From positions 165,350-229,349 of the forward strand of contig CAMDFD010000004.1 of NCBI GenBank assembly GCA_945897365.1: 64,000 bases of DNA, given 5' to 3'. The position numbers and the translations under genes were made by a program. Below are positions 7,341 through 16,088 of this stretch, one piece after another (within the stretch, counting starts at the first letter, position 1; every line of letters begins with the position of its first letter). The notes under the pieces were generated by a model. It was not told where the DNA came from, did not search any database, and saw only the letters and a program-made list of their open reading frames with translations. Source of the DNA: Bordetella parapertussis. Its GTDB lineage: Bacteria > Pseudomonadota > Gammaproteobacteria > Burkholderiales > Burkholderiaceae_B.

Positions 7341-8756
7341 TTAGAGGCCGAGCGATGACAAATCAGGGCGTTTCAAGTGCCACTGCGTCGCCGCCTGGAA
7401 AGCCATTCCGATCGTCACCAAGGTACCATCGTCAAATGGCTTGCCCAGCAACTGTGCGCCCAGCGGCATGCCGTTATCAGCAAAACCAGCCGGCAAGGAC
7501 ATCCCCGAGCAGCCCATGTAATTACCGGCACGAGTAAAGGCGGCCATCGGCGTCTTGGACTCGTCCACCTCGGTCAGTGAGCACGCACCAATGGGTGCGC
7601 TTGGCGACAACAATGCATCAACATTGCTCATCCAGTCGGACCAGGCCGCAATCGTCTGGCGGTGATGCGCGATCGCGTCGATATAGTCAGCGCCGGAAAT
7701 TTTTCGACCAGACTGCACGCGCTTGCGCACAAACTCACCAAACGGACGCTCAGCATCATCGATATAGGCACGATGGATCGCATAGGCCTCGGAGGCAATA
7801 ATCTGCCCGTTGCGCAACATCATGTCGTTGAAATCAAACGGGAAGGGCTTTTCAATCACTTGAGCACCCAAGTCGACCAGCACGCGACGCGTGTCATCGA
7901 GCATCTTGACCACATCCTGACCCAAGGCAATTGGATAGTGCTCAGGCGGAAACATCGCGATACGGAAACCCGCCAACGGCTTGGGACCTGCCGCAGGTGC
8001 TTTCCAGTGAAACATTGGACGGTTGCAGCTGGTGGGATCGAGTGGGTCCTCACCCGCCATCAAAGCGGTCAAGATCGCTGAGTCCTGCACATCGCGCGTC
8101 ATCGGACCAATCGAATCCAGGGTCCCGGACAAGGCCAGCGCGCCATGCAAGCTAATCAGACCACGGGTGGTTTTCTGACCGGTGATACCATTGAGTGCGG
8201 CGGGAATACGGACCGAACCGCCCGTATCCGAACCGAGCGCAGCGGGTGCAAGAGCCGCGGCAACCGCCACGCCTGAACCGCTCGAAGAACCACCCGGCAC
8301 GCGCTGTGTCTTGAGGTCCCAGGGATTCCAGGGCGTGCCCATCACCGGGTTGGTACCCCAACCACCAAAGGCAAACTCGACCATGTGAACCTTACCCAAA
8401 GTCACCATGCCGGCGCGCATCAGGCGCTCGACAGCTGTACATGTCGTGGGGCTGCGACGATTAATCCAGTCCTGAGAGCCCCCCGTCGTGATTTGTCCCT
8501 CGATTTCACATAAATCCTTGACCGCCAGGGGCAAACCATCGACTGGGCTCAAGGTGTAGCCCGCAGCACGACGCAAGTCCGCAGCACGCGCTTGCTGTAG
8601 CGCGCTTTCTTCGTTCACGCTCACGTAGGCATGAAGCTTGCCGTTGGCTTTTTGAATGCGGGTCAAGTACTCCCGTGTAATGTCTTCCGAGCTGTATTTT
8701 TTTTGCTGCAGACCCTGGGCCAGCTGGGTGAGGGATGAAAAAGCGAGATCGGACAT
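7341..8756 (-). CDS. Amidase signature family hydrolase
   Basis: A 471-residue amidohydrolase. The Ser-cisSer-Lys triad is visible as K80 (GLPLAVKD), S157 in PGGSSSGSG and S181 in GSDTGGSVR; the 24-residue step between the two serines is the family norm. It resembles GatA, but gatB and gatC are not next to it, so it is better called a general amidase than the tRNA amidotransferase subunit. Substrate unknown. It lies 82 bases downstream of the GMC oxidoreductase gene on the same strand, which suggests a common catabolic role. The 124 bases after its stop contain only a weak hairpin. Confidence 0.88.
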   Translation of the reverse strand: MSDLAFSSLTQLAQGLQQKKYSSEDITREYLTRIQKANGKLHAYVSVNEESALQQARAADLRRAAGYTLSPVDGLPLAVKDLCEIEGQITTGGSQDWINRRSPTTCTAVERLMRAGMVTLGKVHMVEFAFGGWGTNPVMGTPWNPWDLKTQRVPGGSSSGSGVAVAAALAPAALGSDTGGSVRIPAALNGITGQKTTRGLISLHGALALSGTLDSIGPMTRDVQDSAILTALMAGEDPLDPTSCNRPMFHWKAPAAGPKPLAGFRIAMFPPEHYPIALGQDVVKMLDDTRRVLVDLGAQVIEKPFPFDFNDMMLRNGQIIASEAYAIHRAYIDDAERPFGEFVRKRVQSGRKISGADYIDAIAHHRQTIAAWSDWMSNVDALLSPSAPIGACSLTEVDESKTPMAAFTRAGNYMGCSGMSLPAGFADNGMPLGAQLLGKPFDDGTLVTIGMAFQAATQWHLKRPDLSSLGL

Positions 8757-8838
8757 AGTGCCTCCGTAAAATGGCTGGTCGTCGATTGTGATTAAAAGGT
8801 CATGCTTAAGATTCTGTACCTAGATAGGTGTTTTGTAA

Positions 8839-10470
8839 TCAGATATTTTGTAAAAGAATCAGTCTGGCCGCTTTTTCCGCGATCATCATCGTGGGCGAAT
8901 TGGTGTTGCCAGAAGTGATCGTTGGCATGATCGAGGCATCCGCCACACGAATCCCGGTTAATCCGTGAACGCGCAACGCATCGTCCACAACCGCCATCGC
9001 ATCGTGACCCATTTTGCACGTCCCAACCGGATGAAAAATCGTGGTGCCAATATCGCCCGCGGCTTGGGCAAGCGCCTCTTCTGTATCCTGCGCACCGTGC
9101 GCATCGAAGGTGATGCCGGGTTTAATTTCCACAGGTTTGAACCGGGCCAATGCCGACTGTCCGACAATGCGACGCGTTAGCCTAATGCTATCTGCTGCGA
9201 CATGTCGATCCTCCGCCGTTGATAAATAGTTACAAAGAATTTCAGGTGCCTGTGCCGTATCAGGCGACACAATATTGACATGGCCTCGACTGGTCGGACG
9301 CACGTTACAGATCGATGCGGTAAACGCAGGAAAATCATGCAGCGGCTCGCCGAAACGCTCGAGCGACAACGGCTGGACGTGGTACTCGACGTTGGCACGC
9401 GACTGCTCAGGCCCAGACTTGGCAAATACACCTAGCTGCGAGGGTGCCATACTCATCGGACCGCGACGCGTCAACAGATACTCCAATCCAATCCGCGCCT
9501 TGCCGAGCCAAGAGTTGGCCAAGGTGTTGAGCGTACGCGCGCCCTCAATGCGATAAATCATGCGCAACTGAAGATGATCCTGCAAGTTTTGACCGATGCC
9601 AGGCAAGTCATGCACTAGCGGGACACCCAAAGGACCCAACACCTTTGCAGGACCAAGGCCCGAGGCTTGCAAAATTTGTGGCGTACCAATCGCACCGGCC
9701 GCCATCACGACCTCGCGATGCGATTGGGCAACATGAACCTCGCCCTCACGGATGAATTCGACGCCCGTCACGCGCTTGCCTTGCATGGACAAACGTGTGG
9801 TGCGTGCGCCCGTCAGTACGGTCAAATTGCGACGGTGTTTGATCGGCCGCAAAAAAGCCTTGGACGTATTCCAGCGAAAACCGGCGCGTTGATTCACCTC
9901 GAAATAGCTACTGCCCTCGTTGTCACCGCGATTGAAATCTGGTGTTGGTGCGATCCCGGCCTGGGCAGCCGCATCCCGAAACGCATCGAGGATCTCCCAG
10001 GACAAGCGAGCGGGCTCAACGCGCCACTCGCCACCGGCGCCATGAAAAGGGCTCGCGCCGGCGTGATGGTCTTCCATGCCTTTAAACAAAGGCAAAACAT
10101 CGTCCCAACCCCAACCCGTATTGCCAAGCGCCGCCCAACCGTCGTAGTCCGCGCTCTGACCACGCATATAAATCATGCCGTTAATCGAAGAGCAACCTCC
10201 CAACACACGACCGCGTGGATAACCGAGCTCACGCCCATTGAGCCCGGGATCGGCTTTGGTGCGATAACACCAGTCCGTGCGAGGATTACCGATGCAGTAC
10301 AAATACCCGACGGGGATATGAATCCAGTGCCAGTTGTCCGGCCCGCCCGCTTCGAGTAACAACACACGATTATTTGGATCCGCAGAAAGGCGATTCGCTA
10401 ATAGACACCCAGCAGACCCTGCGCCAACGATGACGTAGTCAAACTCAAGAAGATGTGTTGTTGTGCTCAT
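8839..10470 (-). CDS. GMC-family FAD-dependent oxidoreductase (choline dehydrogenase-like)
   Basis: A 543-residue flavoenzyme that oxidises an alcohol. The N-terminal FAD-binding motif reads DYVIVGAGSAGC (11-22) followed by an acidic LLLEAGG. The GMC signatures (GRVLGGCSSINGMIYMRG and GAIGTPQILQASG) are present. The C-terminal catalytic region has FHPVGTCKMG and SGNTNSPTMM. The start was placed at ATG 10470 (MSTTTHLLEF), whose first bases overlap the stop of the msrC-like gene as ATGA; the longer frame has 18 extra residues with no conservation. The true substrate cannot be read from sequence; choline, polyethylene glycol or aliphatic alcohols are known for relatives. Confidence 0.9.
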   Translation of the reverse strand: MSTTTHLLEFDYVIVGAGSAGCLLANRLSADPNNRVLLLEAGGPDNWHWIHIPVGYLYCIGNPRTDWCYRTKADPGLNGRELGYPRGRVLGGCSSINGMIYMRGQSADYDGWAALGNTGWGWDDVLPLFKGMEDHHAGASPFHGAGGEWRVEPARLSWEILDAFRDAAAQAGIAPTPDFNRGDNEGSSYFEVNQRAGFRWNTSKAFLRPIKHRRNLTVLTGARTTRLSMQGKRVTGVEFIREGEVHVAQSHREVVMAAGAIGTPQILQASGLGPAKVLGPLGVPLVHDLPGIGQNLQDHLQLRMIYRIEGARTLNTLANSWLGKARIGLEYLLTRRGPMSMAPSQLGVFAKSGPEQSRANVEYHVQPLSLERFGEPLHDFPAFTASICNVRPTSRGHVNIVSPDTAQAPEILCNYLSTAEDRHVAADSIRLTRRIVGQSALARFKPVEIKPGITFDAHGAQDTEEALAQAAGDIGTTIFHPVGTCKMGHDAMAVVDDALRVHGLTGIRVADASIMPTITSGNTNSPTMMIAEKAARLILLQNI

Positions 10471-10961
10471 CGAATACCAAAAACCGAATCGAGATAAATA
10501 TGGCACAGCGTCTCCATGCCGCATTGATCTTTTACATCAAAGCGCGCTGCAATGGGGCTGTCAACGTCCCAAACTCCGATCAAACGACCCTGGTGAACCA
10601 GCGGCACCACGATTTCTGAACGCGAAGCCGCATCACAAGCGATATGCCCGGGAAAAGCATGCACATCTGGAACCAGCTGCGTGCGACGCGTAGTCGCTGC
10701 GGCACCGCACACACCACGCTCGAGCTGGATACGTAAACAAGCCGGCTTTCCCTGAAACGGTCCAAGCACAAGCTCGGTGCCATCAAAAAAATAAAACCCT
10801 GCCCAATTGAGGTCTGGCAGGGCGTGCATGACTAACGCAGATAAATTTGCGGCATTGGCGATCCGGTCCGACTCCCCCTCCACCAACACCCGCGCCTGTT
10901 GGGCAAGCTGCTGATATTGCTCGTTTTTAGACAAATGCGTAAGAGAGGGGGCATCGAACAT
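10467..10961 (-). CDS. msrC: GAF-domain free methionine-(R)-sulfoxide reductase
   Basis: A 164-residue single GAF domain that reduces free methionine-R-sulfoxide in the cytoplasm. It carries the fRMsr signatures NWAGFY (52-57), LGPFQGKPAC (C75), GVCG (C85) and VPDVHAFPGHIACD (C109), followed by SEIVVPL and a GVWDVDSP. The three cysteines are those used by the E. coli enzyme for catalysis and disulfide exchange. Its TGA stop overlaps the ATG of the downstream GMC oxidoreductase (ATGA), so translation of the two is probably coupled. No functional link between the two enzymes is known to me. Confidence 0.9.
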   Translation of the reverse strand: MFDAPSLTHLSKNEQYQQLAQQARVLVEGESDRIANAANLSALVMHALPDLNWAGFYFFDGTELVLGPFQGKPACLRIQLERGVCGAAATTRRTQLVPDVHAFPGHIACDAASRSEIVVPLVHQGRLIGVWDVDSPIAARFDVKDQCGMETLCHIYLDSVFGIR

Positions 10962-11092
10962 GGTCGTTTCGCTAAAAGAGGAATCGTATGCCGATTTTAG
11001 CCAGCTTGAATCTCTAGACAGGGATGAGGCCTCACGCCATAATGTGGAACACTAGCTCATATATTGAACTGTGATCATTGAAACCGCCCCTC

Positions 11093-11890
11093 ATGAATAC
11101 CGCCTCACCCGCCAATAAATCAGGCACCCAAGTGGTTCAACGCGTCGCCGCCCTCATGCGTGGTGTGTCCGCCCGCAATCGCGTTGGTGCCCGACTCATC
11201 GATCTCTGCACGGAAATCAACATCGAGCGCCCGACTGCGCACAGGATCTTGCAAGGTTTGGTGTCCGAAGGATTGATCCGTCAGGACGAGTCCACAAAGC
11301 GGTATTTCCTGGGTAATGTGATCTACGAGATGGGCTTAGCCGCCAGTCCTCGCACCAATATGCGCGATCTTTGTCACTCCCACTTACAACAAATCGCGCA
11401 ATCCACGGGCGATACCGTCTTTTTGACCATCCGCGCGGGGTTTGACGGTGTATGCATCGATCGCGCCGAGGGTGCGTTTCCAATCAAGGTCTTTGTCCTC
11501 GAGGTCGGACGTCGTCGCCCCATCAATATTGGTGGCGGTGCCATTGCGATCCTGAGCTTTCTGGATGACAACGAGATCGAGCGCATTCTCAAAATCAACA
11601 AAGACCGTAGCGTGGAAAAGTTCGCCAATTATTCCGAGGCCGAGGTCCGCAAAAACATCGTGCGCGCGCGCGGCCGCGGCTACGTCGTCAGCGACGTCGT
11701 CGAGTTGCCCGGCGTACGCACCATCGCCGTCCCCATCTTCGACAAAAACAACCATCCCGTCGCCGCGATCAGTGTTTCAACCTTGAGCACCCGCTTGGAC
11801 AAAGATCGCACAGAACTGGTCCTTGATTGCCTCAACAAAGCCATCGCACAGATTCAACCAAACTTGTTAAATATTGAAACAGAGAATTAA
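11093..11890 (+). CDS. IclR-family transcriptional regulator
   Basis: A 265-residue regulator with an N-terminal winged helix-turn-helix (about 18-85, containing IERPTAHRILQGLVSEGLI and a wing with KRYFLG) and a C-terminal effector-binding domain (GDTVFLTIRAGFDGVCIDR, then RPINIGGGAIAILSF). I placed the start at ATG 11093 rather than the TTG at 11078. It is transcribed away from msrC-GMC-amidase, with a 131-base intergenic region between them. IclR regulators often act on such a divergent catabolic operon, so these genes are its likely target. The inducer is unknown. Confidence 0.9.
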   Translation: MNTASPANKSGTQVVQRVAALMRGVSARNRVGARLIDLCTEINIERPTAHRILQGLVSEGLIRQDESTKRYFLGNVIYEMGLAASPRTNMRDLCHSHLQQIAQSTGDTVFLTIRAGFDGVCIDRAEGAFPIKVFVLEVGRRRPINIGGGAIAILSFLDDNEIERILKINKDRSVEKFANYSEAEVRKNIVRARGRGYVVSDVVELPGVRTIAVPIFDKNNHPVAAISVSTLSTRLDKDRTELVLDCLNKAIAQIQPNLLNIETEN

Positions 11891-11963
11891 ATGCGATAGG
11901 TGAGACAAAGCTGCTTCGCCTAAAATGTAAGGCACGACTACCTGATTATTAGGGTGTTAGCCT

Positions 11964-12296
11964 TTGCCACAATTTATTGATCTATATGCTTTGGAAAAAG
12001 CCATCGCTCGCGTGGATGAAGGGCTCACTCGATATCTATCTGCTCCTGGCGATCTGCAATTGCAGGATGGATTGATGCTTCGCCTAGCAGGCGTTTATGA
12101 ACTGATTGAACATGCGATTAACCAAGGTCTGACTACAACGACAAATCAAGACTGGCTTGTCTTTCACGAAATGTATCGCAATACAAAACAATCCTATGAC
12201 GATGCTGCAGCTGCTGAAGCTTTAAAAGAAATTCCAAATTTTTTACGCGAAGCTCACGCATTAGTCAGCGAACTGTCATCGCCTTTAAAGACATAG
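11964..12296 (+). CDS. Orphan HI0074/HEPN-like nucleotidyltransferase-substrate-binding protein, degenerate
   Basis: A 110-residue all-helical protein. It resembles the HI0074 family: an N-terminal ALEKAIARVDEGLTRYL helix, a middle helix LRLAGVYELIEHAI and the region FHEMYRNTKQSYDDAAAAEAL. In HEPN toxins the last region reads R-N-x-x-x-H-x-Y; here RN is kept but the His is missing, so RNase activity is unlikely. The usual partner, a small MNT nucleotidyltransferase, is not adjacent. Translation must start at TTG 11964, because the first in-frame ATG lies 34 codons in; AGGG at 11951-11954 is a plausible ribosome site. The assignment rests on pattern similarity only. Confidence 0.55.
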   Translation: MPQFIDLYALEKAIARVDEGLTRYLSAPGDLQLQDGLMLRLAGVYELIEHAINQGLTTTTNQDWLVFHEMYRNTKQSYDDAAAAEALKEIPNFLREAHALVSELSSPLKT

Positions 12297-12302
12297 CCTC
12301 AA

Positions 12303-13535
12303 TCAAGACCGCTCACCCAACCAACTCAATACCCCTTTCGCCGTCGCATGCCCCGACGCCATAACGCCGTTTAACAAGTAACCCCCTGTAGGCGCCTCCC
12401 AATCCAGCATCTCACCCGCACAAAACACACCTGACAAGTTTTTCAACATGCTGTGTGCGGTCAGCCCCTCGAACTGGACACCGCCCGCCGTGCTGATGGC
12501 CTCATCAATTGGACGACACGCACTCAACACGATTGGCAGATTTTTAATGCCGTACGCGAGCTTTTGTGGGTCGTTAAAGACCTCGACGGACAGACGCTCA
12601 CGCAAGAGCGCCGCACGCACACCCTGCAAGCCAAGTCGCGTGCGCAAATGCGAAGACATTGAACGCGTGCCGCGTGCGCGCGACACTTCGTCCAATACGC
12701 GCTGAGGACTATGGTCTGGCAACAAGTCCAACAACAAGGTTGCCTTGCCGCGCGTCAAAATCCGATCGCGTAACGCGGCCGACAAGGCATAAATCGCGCC
12801 ACCCTCAAGTCCGTGCTGCGTCACCATACATTCACCACGCAAAGGTGCAGCCTTGCTGCCCTCAATGCGAAACTGCGCAGGCTTAATCGGCTCGCCCGCA
12901 CACTTTTCCAGAAAATGCGTGGACCACTTTGTCTCAAAACCACCATTGCTCGGCAACAAGGGGCTCAACGGTACGCCCCGCTCTTTGAGCCAGGGCCACC
13001 AAGCACCATCGGAGCCAAGCCTGGACCAGCTCCCACCCCCAAGCGCCAAAACCGTGGCATCAGGCGCGATCGTGATCTCGCCCTTAGGTGTATCGAATCG
13101 CAACTGCTGCGTATCATCCCAACCTAACCAACGATGACGCATCAAGAAGTGCACGCCCTCGACCCGCAAACGATGCATCCACGCACGCAATAAAGGCGCG
13201 GCCTTCATTTCATGGGGAAACACACGCCCCGACGAACCCACAAAGGTCTCGATCCCGAGTGCCTGCACCCACGCACGCAAGGCCTCAGCATCAAACTGCT
13301 CAAGCATGCGTCCCATTTCCGGCGCACGGGCACCATAGCGGGTAACAAATTGATCAGAGGGTTCGGAGTGGGTGATGTTGAGCCCACCCCGTCCCGCCAT
13401 CAGGAACTTGCGGCCTACCGAAGGCTTTGCCTCATAGACCCGCACTGTCATGCCCTCTCGAACCAGCGTTTCCGCAGCCATTAAACCTGCGGGACCTGCT
13501 CCGATGACGGCAATGACAAAACTCTTTTTTGACAT
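12303..13535 (-). CDS. YhiN/HI0933-type flavoprotein
   Basis: A 410-residue FAD-binding protein. The N-terminus has the dinucleotide-binding motif AVIGAGPAGLMAAETL and the family signature GRKFLMAGRGGLNITHSEP; the C-terminus has GVFCAGEMLDWEAPTGGYLL, the second FAD contact region. Members were annotated as aminoacetone oxidase-like or BaiN-like, but the physiological reaction is mostly unknown. The start codon overlaps the stop of the upstream Rid gene by one base (TAATG). It converges with the HI0074-like gene, 6 bases apart. Confidence 0.88.
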   Translation of the reverse strand: MSKKSFVIAVIGAGPAGLMAAETLVREGMTVRVYEAKPSVGRKFLMAGRGGLNITHSEPSDQFVTRYGARAPEMGRMLEQFDAEALRAWVQALGIETFVGSSGRVFPHEMKAAPLLRAWMHRLRVEGVHFLMRHRWLGWDDTQQLRFDTPKGEITIAPDATVLALGGGSWSRLGSDGAWWPWLKERGVPLSPLLPSNGGFETKWSTHFLEKCAGEPIKPAQFRIEGSKAAPLRGECMVTQHGLEGGAIYALSAALRDRILTRGKATLLLDLLPDHSPQRVLDEVSRARGTRSMSSHLRTRLGLQGVRAALLRERLSVEVFNDPQKLAYGIKNLPIVLSACRPIDEAISTAGGVQFEGLTAHSMLKNLSGVFCAGEMLDWEAPTGGYLLNGVMASGHATAKGVLSWLGERS

Positions 13536-13888
13536 TACTTTTTAGCCGCAGACACGATGACTTCAACCAGCAAGTCAGGCGCCGCCAATTTGACCTCGCC
13601 TGTCGCACGCGTTGGCAATGCATTTTTAGGCGCCCACTCGGCCCACACTGAATTCATGCCTTCAAAGTCCTTGGTGATGTCTTTCAACCAAATCTGTACA
13701 GTCAGCAGGTGATGTTTGTCTGTCCCAGCGCTCGCCAGATGACCATCAATTTTTGCAAACACGTCGCGCGTCTGCGCCACAACGTCACCTTTAACACTCG
13801 AAGTAATGCCTGCGACATACACGGTGTCACCATGCACCACAACACGGCTCAAACGCTCGTTAGAGTCAATGCGAGTAATTACACCCAT
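13535..13888 (-). CDS. Rid (YjgF/YER057c/UK114) family protein
   Basis: A 117-residue protein that probably forms a trimer and removes reactive enamine/imine intermediates. The conserved arginine of the active site is seen in LPTRATGEVKL (R94), and the C-terminal LLVEVIVSAA matches the family. The middle (DVFAKIDGHLASAGTDKHHLL) also fits. It may belong to one of the less studied Rid subfamilies rather than RidA itself, because the usual PxRx-VEVA context is changed. It is the first gene of a pair with the flavoprotein (TAATG overlap). A 94-base region separates it from the divergent acyl-CoA synthetase gene. Confidence 0.88.
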   Translation of the reverse strand: MGVITRIDSNERLSRVVVHGDTVYVAGITSSVKGDVVAQTRDVFAKIDGHLASAGTDKHHLLTVQIWLKDITKDFEGMNSVWAEWAPKNALPTRATGEVKLAAPDLLVEVIVSAAKK

Positions 13889-13982
13889 GTTTATTCTCCT
13901 GATTAATTAAAAATAAAGACAAAGTAAAAGCTAAAAGTCAGTGTAGCTGTAATATTTACGCAAAGATAAAACCGAGACAACA

Positions 13983-16085
13983 ATGCGCCCCAACGATCCT
14001 GCCCGACTTGCCAAACTCCTCAATCCTCAATCCGTCGCCGTCATCGGCGCCTCCGACGATCCCTCACGGATTGGCGGCAGACCCATCGCCTTCATGCGCG
14101 GGCAGGGCTATCAGGGTAAGATTTTTCCCGTCAATCCAAACCGAACGACCGTGCAAGGTCTCACGGCCTACCCCAATGTCGCAGCGTTACCCGAAACGCC
14201 CGATGTCGCCATCGTGATTGTCCCGGCCTCGTCGGCACTCGAGTCAGTCACCGCACTCGCGGAGCGCGGTTGCGCAGCGGCTATTTTATTTACTGCTGGT
14301 TTTGCTGAAATCGGTCCAGAGGGCGCACTTGAACAGCAAAAATTAGTCGACGCCGCGCACAAGCACGGCATGCGCCTGATTGGTCCCAACTCGCTTGGTG
14401 TCATCAATCCGTGCAATCATTTTTATGGCACGTTTGCAACGGGCTGTGAGTTGGCCTTTCCCAAAGCGGGTAGCGTGGCAATCATTAGTCAATCTGGTGC
14501 GTATGGTGCCCATTTGATGGCCGTATCAACTGCCAACGATATCGGTCTATCAGCCGTGATCTTGACCGGCAACGAAGCCGATCTGACCGTCGGCGATATG
14601 CTGCAAATGGTTGTCGAGGATCCCGCCACCAAAGTCATCATGCTTTACTCCGAAGGGATCAGAGAGTCTGCGGGCTTGCTCGCGGGCCTCGAGGCCGCGC
14701 GTCGCGCAAGCAAACCCGTGTTGATGATGAAAGTCGGTCGCAGCGCCGTGGGCAGTGCAGCTGCCCAGTCACATACTGCCTCGATCGCAGGGGACGATCG
14801 TGTCACAGACGCAGTGTTGAAGGAGTTTGGCGTTGTCCGGGTGCAAACGACCGAGCAAATGCTCGACATCGCCCGTCTCGCGACACGGGGCATTTACCCG
14901 GCCAACAATACACTCGGCGTCATTACCGTCAGCGGCGGTGCAGGGGTGATCATCTCGGATGCAGCAGATGCCCTTGGCTTACCCATGCCTGAAATGCCTC
15001 AGGACTCCCAAGAGCGTTTACTCAAACTGCTGCCTTTTGCCGCCCCCCGCAACCCCGTCGATGTCACGGCACAATTTCTGAATGAAATGTCGTTGATCAG
15101 CACCTTTACCAATACGCTGATCGCCGAAGGCAAGTACACCTCTATCCTTGGGTTCTTTACCTACACGGGCGGTGCAGCGAGTGTCGCACCGCGCCTGCGT
15201 GAACAACTCAAGATCGCACGCAGCAAACATCCCGACTGTATCTTTGTGTTGTCGCTGATGGCCTCTCGCGAACAGATTCGCGAATACGAAAGTGATGGCT
15301 TTATTGTGTTTGAAGACCCTTCGCGTGCCGTCGTGGCGATCGAAGCCATGGGACAGTTTGGTCGTGCCTTTGCTCAACGACCTAGTCTACCCGCACCCAA
15401 ATTGACGCCCATCACTTTACCCTCTCACAATCCCTCGGAGGCGCAAGCCAAACAACTACTCATGCATGCTGGCATCGCCTCCGCCCCCGAAGAGGTTTGC
15501 GTTGAAACCGAAGCTGCTGTGATTACTGCAAAAAAGATCGGCTTTCCTGTTGTCATGAAAATCGTCTCGCCCGACATCCTGCACAAATCAGAAATCGGCG
15601 GTGTCCTGCTCAACATCAATGATGAAGCAGGAGTGCGTGAGGGTTTTGCTCTGTTGATACAGCGTGGCAAAACCGCTGCGCCCCACGCACGACTGGATGG
15701 TGTGCTTGTCGCCAAACAACTCAATGGCGGCGTCGAATGCATCCTGGGCATTCATCAAGACCCCGTATTCGGTCCGGTTGCGATGTTTGGGCTTGGTGGG
15801 ATTTTTGTTGAAATCCTTCAAGACGTCGTGCTGCATCGCTGTCCTTTTGGACCCGATGTCGCCGAGAAAATGATTCGCTCGATCAAAGGCGCACCTTTAT
15901 TGTTAGGTGCGCGTAGACGTCCCGTGGCAGATATCAAAGCACTCGCCAAGATGCTCTCGCAACTCTCTGCCTTTGCAGTGGCTGCAGGCCCGCGTTTGCA
16001 GTCGATCGACCTCAACCCTGTCCTCGCGATGCCGCAAGGCCAGGGTGCTTATGCCGTTGATGCCGTGATTGAAGTAAAAGAATAA
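13983..16085 (+). CDS. NDP-forming acyl-CoA synthetase (acetate-CoA ligase family), fused subunits
   Basis: A 700-residue enzyme that activates an organic acid to its CoA thioester with phosphorylation of a His. Domains in order: CoA-binding Rossmann domain (1-130, SVAVIGASDDPSRIGGRP), succinyl-CoA ligase-like domain with phospho-His H264 in SHTASIAGDD, a second ligase domain, and a C-terminal ATP-grasp domain (about 475-700, FPVVMKIVSPDILHKSEIGG). The alpha and beta parts are fused in one chain as in many bacterial homologues. The acid is unknown; pimeloyl-, feruloyl- or acetyl-CoA formers share this layout. It ends 3 bases before the convergent dehydratase gene. Confidence 0.88.
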   Translation: MRPNDPARLAKLLNPQSVAVIGASDDPSRIGGRPIAFMRGQGYQGKIFPVNPNRTTVQGLTAYPNVAALPETPDVAIVIVPASSALESVTALAERGCAAAILFTAGFAEIGPEGALEQQKLVDAAHKHGMRLIGPNSLGVINPCNHFYGTFATGCELAFPKAGSVAIISQSGAYGAHLMAVSTANDIGLSAVILTGNEADLTVGDMLQMVVEDPATKVIMLYSEGIRESAGLLAGLEAARRASKPVLMMKVGRSAVGSAAAQSHTASIAGDDRVTDAVLKEFGVVRVQTTEQMLDIARLATRGIYPANNTLGVITVSGGAGVIISDAADALGLPMPEMPQDSQERLLKLLPFAAPRNPVDVTAQFLNEMSLISTFTNTLIAEGKYTSILGFFTYTGGAASVAPRLREQLKIARSKHPDCIFVLSLMASREQIREYESDGFIVFEDPSRAVVAIEAMGQFGRAFAQRPSLPAPKLTPITLPSHNPSEAQAKQLLMHAGIASAPEEVCVETEAAVITAKKIGFPVVMKIVSPDILHKSEIGGVLLNINDEAGVREGFALLIQRGKTAAPHARLDGVLVAKQLNGGVECILGIHQDPVFGPVAMFGLGGIFVEILQDVVLHRCPFGPDVAEKMIRSIKGAPLLLGARRRPVADIKALAKMLSQLSAFAVAAGPRLQSIDLNPVLAMPQGQGAYAVDAVIEVKE

Positions 16086-16088
16086 GGC

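Noticed and set aside
7341..8756. Amidase as GatA of the tRNA amidotransferase
   Set aside because: The triad is shared by all amidases; gatB and gatC are absent from the window and the neighbours are catabolic.
9667..10359. Plus-strand open frame of 230 codons opposite the GMC oxidoreductase
   Set aside because: Shadow of a strongly conserved gene; no ribosome site and no family pattern.
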